Positions 55,005 through 63,134 of a DNA stretch of 64,000 nucleotides are shown here, in pieces. Where the stretch lies: the NCBI RefSeq assembly GCF_021728535.1, contig NZ_JAKKDU010000007.1:140684-204683 (forward strand), written 5' to 3'. Within the stretch, counting starts at the first letter, position 1; each line of letters starts with the position of its first letter. The stretch is from Wocania arenilitoris. GTDB lineage: Bacteria > Bacteroidota > Bacteroidia > Flavobacteriales > Flavobacteriaceae. Both the position numbers and the translations under genes were made by a program. Under the pieces are notes generated by a model. It made no database searches, had not been told where the DNA came from, and saw nothing but the letters and a program-made list of their open reading frames with translations.

Positions 55005-55244
55005 TTAATTTTTTGAAGAGTCTAATTCATTTTTCAATTCGAGTATTATAGTGTTCATATCGGTCAGACGTTTTTGAAAATTATCATCACGTTCATCTCT
55101 GTCGGATGCCGATTTATGCAATTCTTCTATATATTTTGTTGCGTTATCTGGTTGTACCAATGTTGTTATAAGCCCAATTGAAGCACCTATTAAAACATAC
55201 ATTATGTTAAACCAAACATCATATTTTAATCTTTTACTAGTCAA
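55005..55244 (-). CDS. Small membrane-anchored coiled-coil protein
   Basis: 79 residues read from TTG 55244; an ATG at 55202 would remove 14. One helix VWFNIMYVLIGASIGLITTL, then a charged coiled coil (YIEELHKSASDRDERDDNFQ, KRLTDMNTIILELKNELDSS). No recognised family. It is co-oriented with the gene at 55769-56095 on the far side of the IS200 element, so the pair was probably one operon before insertion. Confidence 0.55.
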   Translation of the reverse strand: MTSKRLKYDVWFNIMYVLIGASIGLITTLVQPDNATKYIEELHKSASDRDERDDNFQKRLTDMNTIILELKNELDSSKN

Positions 55245-55263
55245 ACCTTTAATCTAAAGAATT

Positions 55264-55828
55264 CCTCGCAGCTTGCTGCGGGGTTCAAAGGAAAAGTTTG
55301 AAAAACGGATGGTTTTTCAAAACACTTTGAAAAAGTGTATATTGGATTTATGAGTGATCATATCTACAAGAGACACAATAAGAGTTTATTGTTATACCAT
55401 TTGGTTTGTCCAATAAAGTATCGGCGCTCAATTTTGACAGAAGAAGTAAGTAAATGTGTTGTACAAACATGTTCAGAGATAGAATTTCGATATGACATAT
55501 ATTTTGTGGAGGTTGGATTGGATGAGAATCATGTTCATTTTTTAGTTCAGAGCGTACCGATGTATTCACCAAAGCAAATAGTTCAAACAGTAAAAAGTAT
55601 AATAGCACGTGAAGTTTTTCGATTTCATCCAGAAGTAAAGGAACAATTATGGGGAGGTCAATTTTGGTCAGATGGTTATTATGTTAATACTGTTGGTCAG
55701 TACGCTAATGAAGAGGTTATAATTGCATATTTGAAAAACCAAGGAAAACAAAAAGAGTATAAACAGATTCACTCAAGCCAGTTAAGGTTATTTGAGTAAT
55801 TCTGATACCTCGTCAGCTTGCTGCGGGG
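55264..55828 (+). mobile_element. IS200/IS605-type insertion sequence (IS200 group, tnpA only)
   Basis: Both ends carry the same subterminal hairpin: CCTCGCAGCTTGCTGCGGGG (55264-55283) and CCTCGTCAGCTTGCTGCGGG (55808-55827). Two further hairpins precede the gene (TTGAAAAAC/GTTTTTCAA near 55298-55320, ACACTTT/AAAGTGT near 55322-55338), as in IS200 where they suppress transposase expression. No tnpB accessory gene and no terminal inverted repeats or target duplication, as expected of Y1-transposase elements. Confidence 0.85.
55350..55799 (+). CDS. tnpA: IS200-family Y1 transposase
   Basis: 149 residues from ATG 55350 (an upstream TTG-type start at 55335 is less likely). HUH motif ENHVHFLVQSVP, catalytic tyrosine in GQFWSDGYYVNTVG, and KYRRSILTEEVSKCVVQTCS near the start. 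Single-strand transposase acting on the hairpins at both ends of the element. Intact, so the element may be active. 3' end overlaps the tail of the minus-strand gene at 55769. Confidence 0.92.
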   Translation: MSDHIYKRHNKSLLLYHLVCPIKYRRSILTEEVSKCVVQTCSEIEFRYDIYFVEVGLDENHVHFLVQSVPMYSPKQIVQTVKSIIAREVFRFHPEVKEQLWGGQFWSDGYYVNTVGQYANEEVIIAYLKNQGKQKEYKQIHSSQLRLFE

Positions 55829-56095
55829 TAGTTCATTAACTATATCAAGGTCTTTTTTTGTACGGATATTTGATAGATATTTTTCAATTCCACCATCTTG
55901 TATTGCAAATACTCCTTTTTCAGCCAATTCGTATGTTGAATTTGATTTAAGTCTAATTAAATCTAAAGCTTTACAAGTATGTATTGACCGTGTTCTAATA
56001 TTAGATGTTTGGCCATGTATAGAGGTATATCCGTCTTTAAATAGTTTTTCAAGTAAAGCGTCAATGTCTTTTATTAAATCTTTACCCAATTCCAT
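55769..56095 (-). CDS. Hypothetical protein with C-terminus replaced by IS200 sequence
   Basis: 108 residues. MELGKDLIKDIDALLEKLFK, then TRSIHTCKALDLIRLKSNST and YELAEKGVFAIQDGGIEKYL suggest a small winged-helix-like protein. About residues 1-88 (to DIVNEL) belong to the original gene; the last ~20 (PRSKLTRYQNYSNNLNWLE) are read from the IS200 right end. Original C-terminus was probably a few residues longer at most. No named family. Confidence 0.55.
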   Translation of the reverse strand: MELGKDLIKDIDALLEKLFKDGYTSIHGQTSNIRTRSIHTCKALDLIRLKSNSTYELAEKGVFAIQDGGIEKYLSNIRTKKDLDIVNELPRSKLTRYQNYSNNLNWLE

Positions 56096-56100
56096 TTCAC

Positions 56101-56200
56101 ATGCTAACGGTAAATTGTATGAGTAGTGGCAGATTGAGTGGCACTATCCTATAAAACGGCGAAACAGTTTGTGCGGGTTACAACCCTTGATATTTAGTGC
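56101..56200. repeat. Intergenic repeat, copy d
   Basis: ATGCTAACGGTAAATTGTAT GAGTAGTGGCAGATTGAGTG at its left; ends TGTGCGGGTTACAACCC. CTAACG family, just upstream of the hypothetical gene. Confidence 0.5.
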
Positions 56201-56261
56201 TTTACCTACCATTATTTATAAAAATGTTGTACACTGTTTTTTTTGAATATTAATTAAATAC

Positions 56262-57782
56262 TTATTCTATGTTGTAATGCTTTGTGTATGCATTTCTATT
56301 TTTTAGCAGATGCTTCAAATTCGAATCACAAAGATGACGAAGCTCCTCTAACTTTTGCTTGAATCTGGGATCTTGAATAAGGTTATTTATTTCTTCAGGA
56401 TCATCTTTTAAATTAAAAAGCATTTCTAAAACAGGCTCCCTATCTTGTTTAGATATATCACCGATACTATACGGGTGCGACACTTTTAAAAAACGAATAT
56501 ATTTCCATTCTCCATCAACATAACCTTCCTGTAGCGGTGTATCACGCCCAGTATACATATTTTCAAGATATAATCCGTTGCGCCACGGTACATTTAAGGC
56601 TTCACCTTGAACTAGAGGTTTTAAGCTTCTACCTGACATAAATGGTGCTGGTTTTACTCCTGCATAATCAAGTAATGTGGTAGTAATATCAAGACTTGAT
56701 ACTAATTCGGTACTACTAAGTCCTCGCATTTTTTGTGGAGCTGTTGGGTCATATACAAAACATGGAAATTTAGAAGTGAGGTCGTATAATAAACCTTTTC
56801 CTCCCATGCCATATTCACCCATCAAAACACCATGATCACTGCCGTAAACAATAATTGTATTTCCTGATAAGCCTTGCTTTTCAAGTTCAGCCATTAATTC
56901 ACCAACCATTTGGTCAATTTCTGTTATCATTTGAAAGTACCTAAAATGATGTTCTTTGTTCGACACTGGATCGTAATCATAGACATAGGTCTTATTACGT
57001 CCCAGATCCTGATTCATTACTTCACGTGGTATGTAATTATATGGGTTGTCAGGATTCTGCAAGGGATAAGGAATATCTAGGTTTCGATACTTACCACCAT
57101 ATATTGGATGGTCCGTCAAACGCTCATCCTCACTTGCCGATTGATCAAGTGGTTTATGCATTTTTTGCACTTTACTTCCGTGAGGTGTAGCATAGGCAAC
57201 TGATAGACAAAAGGGTTTATCGTTATTGTTATTCCGCAAAAATTTGAGAGCATTATCTGTGTGATGACGATTGGTTGTCACTGTTTGTTTTATCCCATCT
57301 GGATTTGTACGTTCAAAATAAAATGGGCCATGACCTATGTGCCCATCCCAAAAATCGAACATGTCAGAAAAATTAAGACCATCCAATAAAATATGCCACT
57401 TTCCAACATAACCGGTTCTATAATTGGCTTTTTTTAAAAGTGCCGGGTAGCTGTCTTCCCACTGACTTTTCGTTGTTTTGTGATCACTACTAAAACCATT
57501 ACGATTAATTCGCTCGTGATTACCCAACATAATTGCAGCACGACTTGGCATGCACGTGGGTTCAGCTATATAAGCATTTTTAAATCGAATTCCTTTTGAC
57601 AACAGTTTGTCCACATTTGGTGTTTCCACCCACGGATGCCCCATTCCTGAAAAAGAATTATCTCGCTGATCATCACTAAGAATAAACAACAAATTAGGCC
57701 GCGTAATCTTTTCATCTGATTGAGAAAATGAATTAATTGAAAAAAATAAGAACAATAAAAATGGTAATTTATATTTTTTCAT
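56262..57782 (-). CDS. Family S1 sulfatase
   Basis: 506 residues. Signal peptide ([16 protein letters not shown]). [20 protein letters not shown] metal site, formylglycine motif C77-M-P-S-R81 in [41 protein letters not shown] and [17 protein letters not shown]. Different from the sulfatase at 25019 (Cys in CSPTR and a lipoprotein there; CMPSR and soluble here), so they are probably different subfamilies. Periplasmic; substrate likely a sulfated algal glycan. Upstream of it is the IS110 remnant; downstream the small genes and GH29/GH2. Confidence 0.92.
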   Translation of the reverse strand: MKKYKLPFLLFLFFSINSFSQSDEKITRPNLLFILSDDQRDNSFSGMGHPWVETPNVDKLLSKGIRFKNAYIAEPTCMPSRAAIMLGNHERINRNGFSSDHKTTKSQWEDSYPALLKKANYRTGYVGKWHILLDGLNFSDMFDFWDGHIGHGPFYFERTNPDGIKQTVTTNRHHTDNALKFLRNNNNDKPFCLSVAYATPHGSKVQKMHKPLDQSASEDERLTDHPIYGGKYRNLDIPYPLQNPDNPYNYIPREVMNQDLGRNKTYVYDYDPVSNKEHHFRYFQMITEIDQMVGELMAELEKQGLSGNTIIVYGSDHGVLMGEYGMGGKGLLYDLTSKFPCFVYDPTAPQKMRGLSSTELVSSLDITTTLLDYAGVKPAPFMSGRSLKPLVQGEALNVPWRNGLYLENMYTGRDTPLQEGYVDGEWKYIRFLKVSHPYSIGDISKQDREPVLEMLFNLKDDPEEINNLIQDPRFKQKLEELRHLCDSNLKHLLKNRNAYTKHYNIE

Positions 57783-57807
57783 ACTGTATGTGATTTTAAT
57801 AGTTGAA

Positions 57808-58133
57808 TTCTGACTAACGTTAAAATATATCTTTAGTAATCATTGAGTTACTAAATCCAATATCGTCAGGTTTTAGGTCAAATTTATCAATTTGTTTTCT
57901 AATTCTTTTTACTATTCCTAGTTTTCTTTTTTGGTCAAGGAACAAATATTCAGTTGGTGGGTCATATGGTACTTGTTTTACAGTCATGGTCCAAATTATG
58001 GTTGCAAGCTTTCTGGCTGTAGCACTTACCGCAGCTTGTCTACCTTTTCTGTAAGCAATACGGTTAAAAAAGTCCGATAAATGTGTGTCTTTTAAATTCC
58101 CTATGGCATTTGCTGCCAATGGACTAACGTGTT
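57808..58133. mobile_element. Internally deleted IS110-family element
   Basis: Left boundary ATTCTGACTAACGTT and right boundary GCCAATGGACTAACG, the same as the ends of the two 122-bp MITE copies. Between them on the minus strand is only the C-terminal third of an IS110 transposase. Its stop codon lies within 12 bp of the left end, as in IS110-subgroup elements, where the structured non-coding end lies upstream of the gene; that part is deleted here. Confidence 0.75.
57820..58119 (-). pseudogene. IS110 transposase C-terminal fragment
   Basis: About 100 codons: ANAIGNLKDTHLSDFFNRIA, then YRKGRQAAVSATARKLATII and WTMTVKQVPYDPPTEYLFLD, the C-terminal IS116/IS110/IS902 domain with its conserved serine in AVSATARKLA. 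The N-terminal RuvC-like catalytic domain is absent. Reading continues upstream only into repeat DNA. Confidence 0.85.
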
Positions 58134-58260
58134 CGTGTATGAGTAGTAGCGCGCTTATATGCCATACTTTTCGGAAAGTAAAATACAAAATTAAAAAAGA
58201 ATAGCGACTTGAATTAAGATCCAAATCGCTATTACTTATACACGTCTTAAGTTGGCAATA
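58126..58260. repeat. Intergenic repeat, copy e
   Basis: ACTAACGTGTTCGTGTATGA GTAGTAGCGCGCTTATATGC at the left; ends ATTACTTATACACGTCTTAA. Begins with the ACTAACG shared with the IS110 right boundary. Confidence 0.5.
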
Positions 58261-58261
58261 G

Positions 58262-59098
58262 TTATTGGACTTCAATTTGACTCCAAATCCCTGTTTTAGC
58301 AGTTTCTTGTGCATATTCTAGAAATGTTTTTGCTTTTCTGTCTAGAACTCGTTCAATATCATTAACCACTAACTGATTTTTAGGATTGGTTAAAACATGA
58401 CTAAATAAATACTCAATTAACCATACTACATCACTTGGTATTTGCATTTGCTTCATACCATCAATATACTGTTCTAATGTGATGTCATAGAAGTTTATTT
58501 TTCTGTCACTAGTTTTTGAAATTATATTGATAATATCCTTGAAGTTGATTAATTCTGGACCTGTTACCTCAATAATTTCACCGTTATAAGTGTCATCAAG
58601 CAAAACAGTTGCAGCTACTTCTGCAATATCATTGGCATCTACAAATGGAATTAAAACATCAGACATTGGTAACGCCACTTCTCCAGACAAAATAGGATCC
58701 AAAAAGAAACTTTCGCTCCAATTCTGATTAAACCAAGATGCTCTAACTATTGTATAATCCATACCAGAATTCATCACAATTTTTTCACAAGCTTCAGCCT
58801 CGGTTTCACCTTTTCCAGAGAGCAGCACCATTTTTTTAACACCTAATTCTTTTGCTAAATAAGTTAAACTCTCTATAGCTTCTTTGGCTCCTGGAACAGC
58901 AAGATCAGGATAATACGTAACATACATTTTTTCGATGCCGCTTAAGGTTTCTATCCATGTTTCTTTATTATCCCAATCAAAGCTTGGTGATGAATTTCTT
59001 GAACAAATTCTTGGCTCAATTCCTTTCTTTTGTAATTGCTCTACTACTCGGCGACCAGTTTTTCCAGTTCCTCCGATTACTAAAATGTTTGTTTTCAT
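58262..59098 (-). CDS. NmrA-like NAD(P)-binding protein
   Basis: 278 residues. NILVIGGTGKTGRRVVEQLQ (atypical Rossmann GGTGKTG), VKKMVLLSGKGETEAEACEK, DYTIVRASWFNQNWSESF, and PFVDANDIAEVAATVLLDD, an NmrA/TMR-like atypical SDR. Such proteins act as redox sensors or NAD(P)H reductases; substrate unknown. Last gene of an operon starting with an AraC regulator. Confidence 0.85.
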   Translation of the reverse strand: MKTNILVIGGTGKTGRRVVEQLQKKGIEPRICSRNSSPSFDWDNKETWIETLSGIEKMYVTYYPDLAVPGAKEAIESLTYLAKELGVKKMVLLSGKGETEAEACEKIVMNSGMDYTIVRASWFNQNWSESFFLDPILSGEVALPMSDVLIPFVDANDIAEVAATVLLDDTYNGEIIEVTGPELINFKDIINIISKTSDRKINFYDITLEQYIDGMKQMQIPSDVVWLIEYLFSHVLTNPKNQLVVNDIERVLDRKAKTFLEYAQETAKTGIWSQIEVQ

Positions 59099-59109
59099 AA
59101 TGAATTGTT

Positions 59110-59595
59110 TTAAAATGTTTTTTGAATAAATATTGATATAAGTAATAGTATGAATGAAACCATACTTGAAATGGTTCTAATACTATGGAAATGATTCCAA
59201 GCACTTTCATAATAGGTTCTAAAACCCTTCAGCTCCATTAAGTTAAGATTGGTAATATTTAATGCTTCTAGTTCATTGTTTAAGTGTACATTTCCAAAGG
59301 CTGTAACTCCAAAAGTGCCAAATAGATAGATGATTGTTGATGCCAACACTAGCACGAATACAGTTTTGTTGTTGAACTGTAAATAAGTAGATATCACCAA
59401 TGAAATTAAGCTTCCAAAGAATACAATGAAGAACACCGGATTCAAGATTTCTCTATTAATGTTTTGCATTGTTTCCAAATACATTACATGACCTATTTTT
59501 TTTGTTCCCAATATGACTGAAACTGACCAAGCGAAGAAAAAACCTGTGGAAAGTGCATTCAATAAAACCGTTATAAAAAAAACAGCTGTTTTCAT
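59110..59595 (-). CDS. DUF1772 (anthrone-oxygenase-like) membrane protein
   Basis: 161 residues, four membrane helices: FFITVLLNALSTGFFFAWSV; NPVFFIVFFGSLISLVISTY; TVFVLVLASTIIYLFGTFGV; SMVSFILLLISIFIQ. VTAFGNVHLNNELEAL and ESAWNHFHSIRTISS are the family signatures. Role unknown. Its ATG overlaps the TGA of the upstream frameshifted gene (ATGA), pointing to translational coupling; nmrA-like gene is 11 bp downstream. Confidence 0.85.
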   Translation of the reverse strand: MKTAVFFITVLLNALSTGFFFAWSVSVILGTKKIGHVMYLETMQNINREILNPVFFIVFFGSLISLVISTYLQFNNKTVFVLVLASTIIYLFGTFGVTAFGNVHLNNELEALNITNLNLMELKGFRTYYESAWNHFHSIRTISSMVSFILLLISIFIQKTF

Positions 59596-59983
59596 GCTTT
59601 TAATTTTTTTGTTAAATGACTTCCGAAATAAAATACAATGAAGTAAAACTCAACTATAATTGTATAAAACATCGGATCCCCGAAAAATTCTGAATAGCTT
59701 CCACCATTTGGAATTATAAATACTGGAACTGTAATTATTACATCTAGAAGCGTAGCCACCATAACGAATGTAAGCCCTAATTGAGATGGTTTTATGTGAC
59801 TTTTTTATAGAACAGATATGTTCCTATACATGCGCTAGGTATGATACCTAAAGCCAATGCGATATTAGATTGTAGTTCCAGATTTTCTAAAATGGGAACA
59901 TAAAATGATAAGAGGTAAAAGCTAACTCCTAAAATCCAAACGAGTATACCACATACAATGCTAAATAAATTTTTACTGATCAT
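59592..59983 (-). pseudogene. Frameshifted small membrane protein (DUF5367-like)
   Basis: First frame: SIVCGILVWILGVSFYLLSF, then ALGIIPSACIGTYLFYKK. In an A6 run (59801-59806) the frame shifts; the second frame gives SHIKPSQLGLTFVMVATLLD, VIITVPVFIIPNGGSYSEFF and ends KLKA before TGA overlapping the next ATG. One added A restores a single ~130-residue four-helix protein, so the break is recent or a sequencing error. The family name is uncertain. Confidence 0.7.
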
Positions 59984-60074
59984 AATCTTAAGTTTTTTAA
60001 TTATGACACAAATCTATAGTAGCTGTCTTCCAGCGACTTATTCAGAAAGAATTATGATTTATTCGAAAAGAATT

Positions 60075-60926
60075 TTACACTTGGCTAGGTCTGTAGCCAA
60101 ACTTTTTTTCAAAAGCGTTAGAGAAAGAACCCAAACTATCGTAACCTACAGCCCAAGCGGCTTCTTGAATTGTTTTTTGTTCGTTTTTAATTAAACTGTA
60201 GGCTTTTTTTAAACGTTCGTTTTGTAAGTATTTGAAAACCGGAACGCCAAACTGTGCTTTAAATTCTATTTTAAGCTTATTTGTGTTAGTTCCAATTCTG
60301 TTGGCCAATTCTGTTAAGGAAGGTGGACTTTCTAAATCGGATAATAAAATTTCTTGAGCGAGATTGATTTTTTCTATTTGCGAAGTATCAAGTTTTGTGT
60401 TTTGTTGTTGTGCCAATTGTCCAAAATAATGAGAAAGTAAAGCTGTGATATGGCTTTTATAAAACATCATTTTAATCTCACCTTCGTAAGTATTGCTGAA
60501 GAACTGTTCAACTAATTGAAACATTTCTGGGCTCATATTAAATACAGGACCTTCAACATAATGGTCTTTTGGGTGAATTAATTGGTATAAAAATTGTTCC
60601 AAGAATTGACCTTCACCATTAGGCAATTTGTCTATGTTTCTTATTGTTGTAGCGATTACTAGACATTGCAGCGATTTTAGTTTGGAAACATGATGTTCAA
60701 ATTCTACCATATTATCTGCATAAAATGATAGTACCATACCTTTGGTGTGATGGAACTTTTTGGTTTTTCCATCAAATTTTACATTAAGACCAACATCACC
60801 TGCACCATAAAAGGCGATAGCTATTACTGGCTCGTCAAAAAAACATGAATCTATTAAATTATTTTCGGTAGAAGCCTCTTCCAACAAGATTGTGTAATCA
60901 TTTATATCTATTATTTCACGATTCAT
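60075..60926 (-). CDS. AraC-family transcriptional regulator
   Basis: 283 residues. N-terminal domain with a cupin-like sensor (EPVIAIAFYGAGDVGLNVKF, GMVLSFYADNMVEFEHHVSK) and a C-terminal double HTH: SLTELANRIGTNTNKLKIEF and TIQEAAWAVGYDSLGSFSNA, then FEKKFGYRPSQV. Upstream of, and co-oriented with, the small membrane protein, DUF1772 and NmrA genes (91 bp gap), which it probably controls. Signal unknown. Confidence 0.9.
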   Translation of the reverse strand: MNREIIDINDYTILLEEASTENNLIDSCFFDEPVIAIAFYGAGDVGLNVKFDGKTKKFHHTKGMVLSFYADNMVEFEHHVSKLKSLQCLVIATTIRNIDKLPNGEGQFLEQFLYQLIHPKDHYVEGPVFNMSPEMFQLVEQFFSNTYEGEIKMMFYKSHITALLSHYFGQLAQQQNTKLDTSQIEKINLAQEILLSDLESPPSLTELANRIGTNTNKLKIEFKAQFGVPVFKYLQNERLKKAYSLIKNEQKTIQEAAWAVGYDSLGSFSNAFEKKFGYRPSQV

Positions 60927-60961
60927 TCTTATGATTTATCTCAATCGAGTTTAATTATGGC

Positions 60962-61100
60962 ACACAACGGTCTAGTGTAAGATTTCGTTGCATGAATTTA
61001 GTAATAAACTTTGCAAGTACAAACTGATAAAGGAAAAATCTCTGTTTTTCTTAGTAGGGAGGTAGTTCGCAATGAATTTTACACTTTGTTGTAAAACGTT
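60962..61100. repeat. Intergenic repeat, copy f
   Basis: ACACAACGGTCTAGTGTAAG at the left, CAATGAATTTTACACTTTGT TGTAAAACG at the right. CTAACG/CAACG family. Shares GCAATGAATT with copy b. Confidence 0.5.
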
Positions 61101-61169
61101 TTTATTTCAAATATTTAATTTGATACATTTGCTTTAAAGTTATATCAAATTTTAGAAAAAATTACACAT

Positions 61170-61994
61170 ATGAAAATCAAGGCTTTACTTTTTTTTGTTC
61201 TAATTTTCACAATACTATCTTGTAATCAAAAAGACGAAAATTTAGAATTTGTAAACACCTATAAAATAACTTACTTTGGAAATGGAAATACAGAAGGAAG
61301 TGTTCCAATAGACAATAATAATTATGAAATAAATGACGTAGCTAAAGTAGCCCTAAATTATAATAATTTAAAACGAGAGGGATATAGTTTTTTAGGTTGG
61401 AATACTTTATTTGATGGAACAGGAGAACAGTATATGGAAGAAGAAAGTATTAATATTGGTAATTCAAATATAGAATTATATGCGCAATGGGCAGACAACG
61501 TTATTAGCCATGAACTAAATACTGAAAATCAATTAAGAATAACAGGACTTCCAGAAATAGATGAAAATGATTGGTATTATGCAACTGTAGATTTTTTAAG
61601 TGGCAGGCTAATTCTTAATACAGAAAATTCTTTGTCTAATTTTCAGTTTCAATACAAAAGTGGTGGAGATAATTTTGGGTTTTTAAGAATTAGTCAGGGC
61701 TTTTACTTTAATACAGCGGTAGCTGTAGATAATGTTGCCTCAATGATCAAAATTTTAGAATCAGGAAGTTTAATTGATGAAAATATTTTTGAGAGTTTAA
61801 GTACCGCAGAAATAAGTGGTTATTTTCAAAACTGGAGTGATCTTGAAAATGTTTTTATTCCAGTCAGATTAACTATTGATAACAATACCCATTTCGGCTT
61901 TTTAAAAGTATCATTTAATGATATTGAAGGTCTTCTTACTATTCATACAATAGCATATAATAAAATATCTAATGAATCTATAGTGACTTTTTAA
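61170..61994 (+). CDS. Lipoprotein with InlB B-type repeat
   Basis: 274 residues. Lipobox LIFTILSCNQ (Cys18). Residues about 30-105 form one Listeria-Bacteroides (Flg_new/InlB-B) repeat: YKITYFGNGNTEGSVPIDNN, YSFLGWNTLFDGTGEQYMEE, NIELYAQWADN. The rest is a beta-rich domain of unknown type (DWYYATVDFLSGRLILNTEN). Outer-membrane or surface lipoprotein; role unknown. Convergent with the IS3 remnant. Confidence 0.82.
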   Translation: MKIKALLFFVLIFTILSCNQKDENLEFVNTYKITYFGNGNTEGSVPIDNNNYEINDVAKVALNYNNLKREGYSFLGWNTLFDGTGEQYMEEESINIGNSNIELYAQWADNVISHELNTENQLRITGLPEIDENDWYYATVDFLSGRLILNTENSLSNFQFQYKSGGDNFGFLRISQGFYFNTAVAVDNVASMIKILESGSLIDENIFESLSTAEISGYFQNWSDLENVFIPVRLTIDNNTHFGFLKVSFNDIEGLLTIHTIAYNKISNESIVTF

Positions 61995-62028
61995 ATCTCT
62001 ACTAAGGTTAAGTTCTATTATATAATCT

Positions 62029-62668
62029 TCAAAACTCCTTAGATTGGATTTTGGAATTTATTGGATGTTGATTAGGAGTAGTATCTTTAGCTTGATATAA
62101 AGCTTTGTTTAAAGCTCTTTGACAGCCTTTAAGCTCCAAACTATTACTAATGTCGTATCCAACTATTTTACGGCTGTACATATCTGTAATTAGAGCTAAG
62201 TAGCAGAAGCCTTTTATTGTTCTAATGTATGTGATGTCGCTTACCCAAACTTGGTTAGGTCTATTAACTTCTAAATCTTTAATGATATTTTTATACTTGT
62301 AGAACCTGTGGTAAGAGTTAGTGGTTCTTGATCTGTATTTCTTTCTAAGTGTAAGCATATTGTGTTTTCTAAGAATATTGAATAAGGTATCTCTACCTAT
62401 TTTTAAATGGGCATTGGTAAACTCTTGTTTTAATGATTTGGTAAGTTTTCTAACACCTTCTCTAGGAAGGGATTTGCGTCTGTTCTTTACTATTGCAACC
62501 ACTTTTTTCTCTATCTCTAAACGTTTGTCTTCTCTACGTTTATATTTGTAGTAAGCATCACGTTTAAGTCCGAAACAGTCAGTTATAGTTGATAAGGATG
62601 CAAATCCCTTTGACTTTTCTCTGGCCTTGATTAAGGTTTGATACTTAGCTTTTTTTTTAGCTCTAGGA
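62029..62668 (-). pseudogene. IS3 orfB (rve transposase), truncated
   Basis: Translation by -1 frameshift from orfA gives KKAKYQTLIKAREKSKGFAS ... RREDKRLEIEKKVV, then the integrase core NQVWVSDITYIRTIKGFCYL and ALITDMYSRKIVGYDISNSL with two of three DDE acids. The third (E after HHSDRG) is missing because the frame ends PNQHPINSKIQSKEF. A frame opening only at the GTG near 62502 would miss the N-terminal third. Confidence 0.85.
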
Positions 62669-63002
62669 CAGATTTATAGCCCAACTGTTCAGCAGCTACT
62701 TCTAAGTATGAATCATCAATAAGAGCATCCATATCTTTTTTAAGAAGCAGCTTTTTAAGCTGTTCGATCTCTTTCTGTAGCTGTTTAATGCGTGTAATCT
62801 CGTCTTTAGTTTTCACAGTAACTCTTGTGTTCATTAGATCTTTACGGTTGTATTTTTTTATCCATTCGTTGATTGTGGATGGTGCAATACCGTAGGCTTT
62901 ACCTAGTTGATACTTGTTTAGTTTTCCTGCGGTAAGTTCGTCTAAAATTTTGAGTTTAAAGGATTCTGAATACCGTCTAATTACTTTGTCATTTTTGTAC
63001 AT
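62631..63002 (-). CDS. IS3 orfA (HTH transposase subunit)
   Basis: 123 residues. HTH KLKILDELTAGKLNKYQLGK AYGIAPSTINEWIKKY and a leucine-zipper-like coiled coil (ITRIKQLQKEIEQLKKLLLK). The frame ends shortly after the A9-G slippery run, the programmed -1 frameshift site for OrfAB. DNA-binding part of the transposase. Confidence 0.9.
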   Translation of the reverse strand: MYKNDKVIRRYSESFKLKILDELTAGKLNKYQLGKAYGIAPSTINEWIKKYNRKDLMNTRVTVKTKDEITRIKQLQKEIEQLKKLLLKKDMDALIDDSYLEVAAEQLGYKSVLELKKKLSIKP

Positions 63003-63041
63003 AATGTTTAAAATTATGTAGCCTTTATTCAGGACGGGTCA

Positions 63042-63115
63042 CAGACGTTAGCAATTCCGAGTGGATTCGGACGTAGTCGAATCCGCCGTAATTGCGGTTA
63101 TACATTGTTGTAACA
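63042..63115. repeat. Intergenic repeat, copy g (truncated)
   Basis: CAGACGTTAGCAATTCCGAG at the left and TTATACATTGTTGTAACACG at the right; contains TTCGGACGTAGTCGAATCCG, a perfect inner palindrome-like pair. Left end may be cut by the IS3 insertion. Confidence 0.45.
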
Positions 63116-63134
63116 CGTACTTAAACTCAAATAA

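Larger units (their letters stand above)
62029..63041 (-). mobile_element. IS3-family (IS150-like) element, 3' truncated
   Basis: Right end TGACCCGTCCTGAATAAAGG (63041-63022) precedes orfA. OrfA and orfB overlap with a slippery A9-G at 62658-62649. The element loses its 3' part at about 62056, where the transposase reading breaks into unrelated DNA, so the left terminal repeat and the last catalytic residue are gone. Not mobile alone. Confidence 0.85.

Noticed and set aside
57820..58314. A full 164-residue protein here
   Set aside because: Only about the last 100 codons match an IS110 transposase; the first part is read from repeat DNA and overlaps the NmrA-like gene end.
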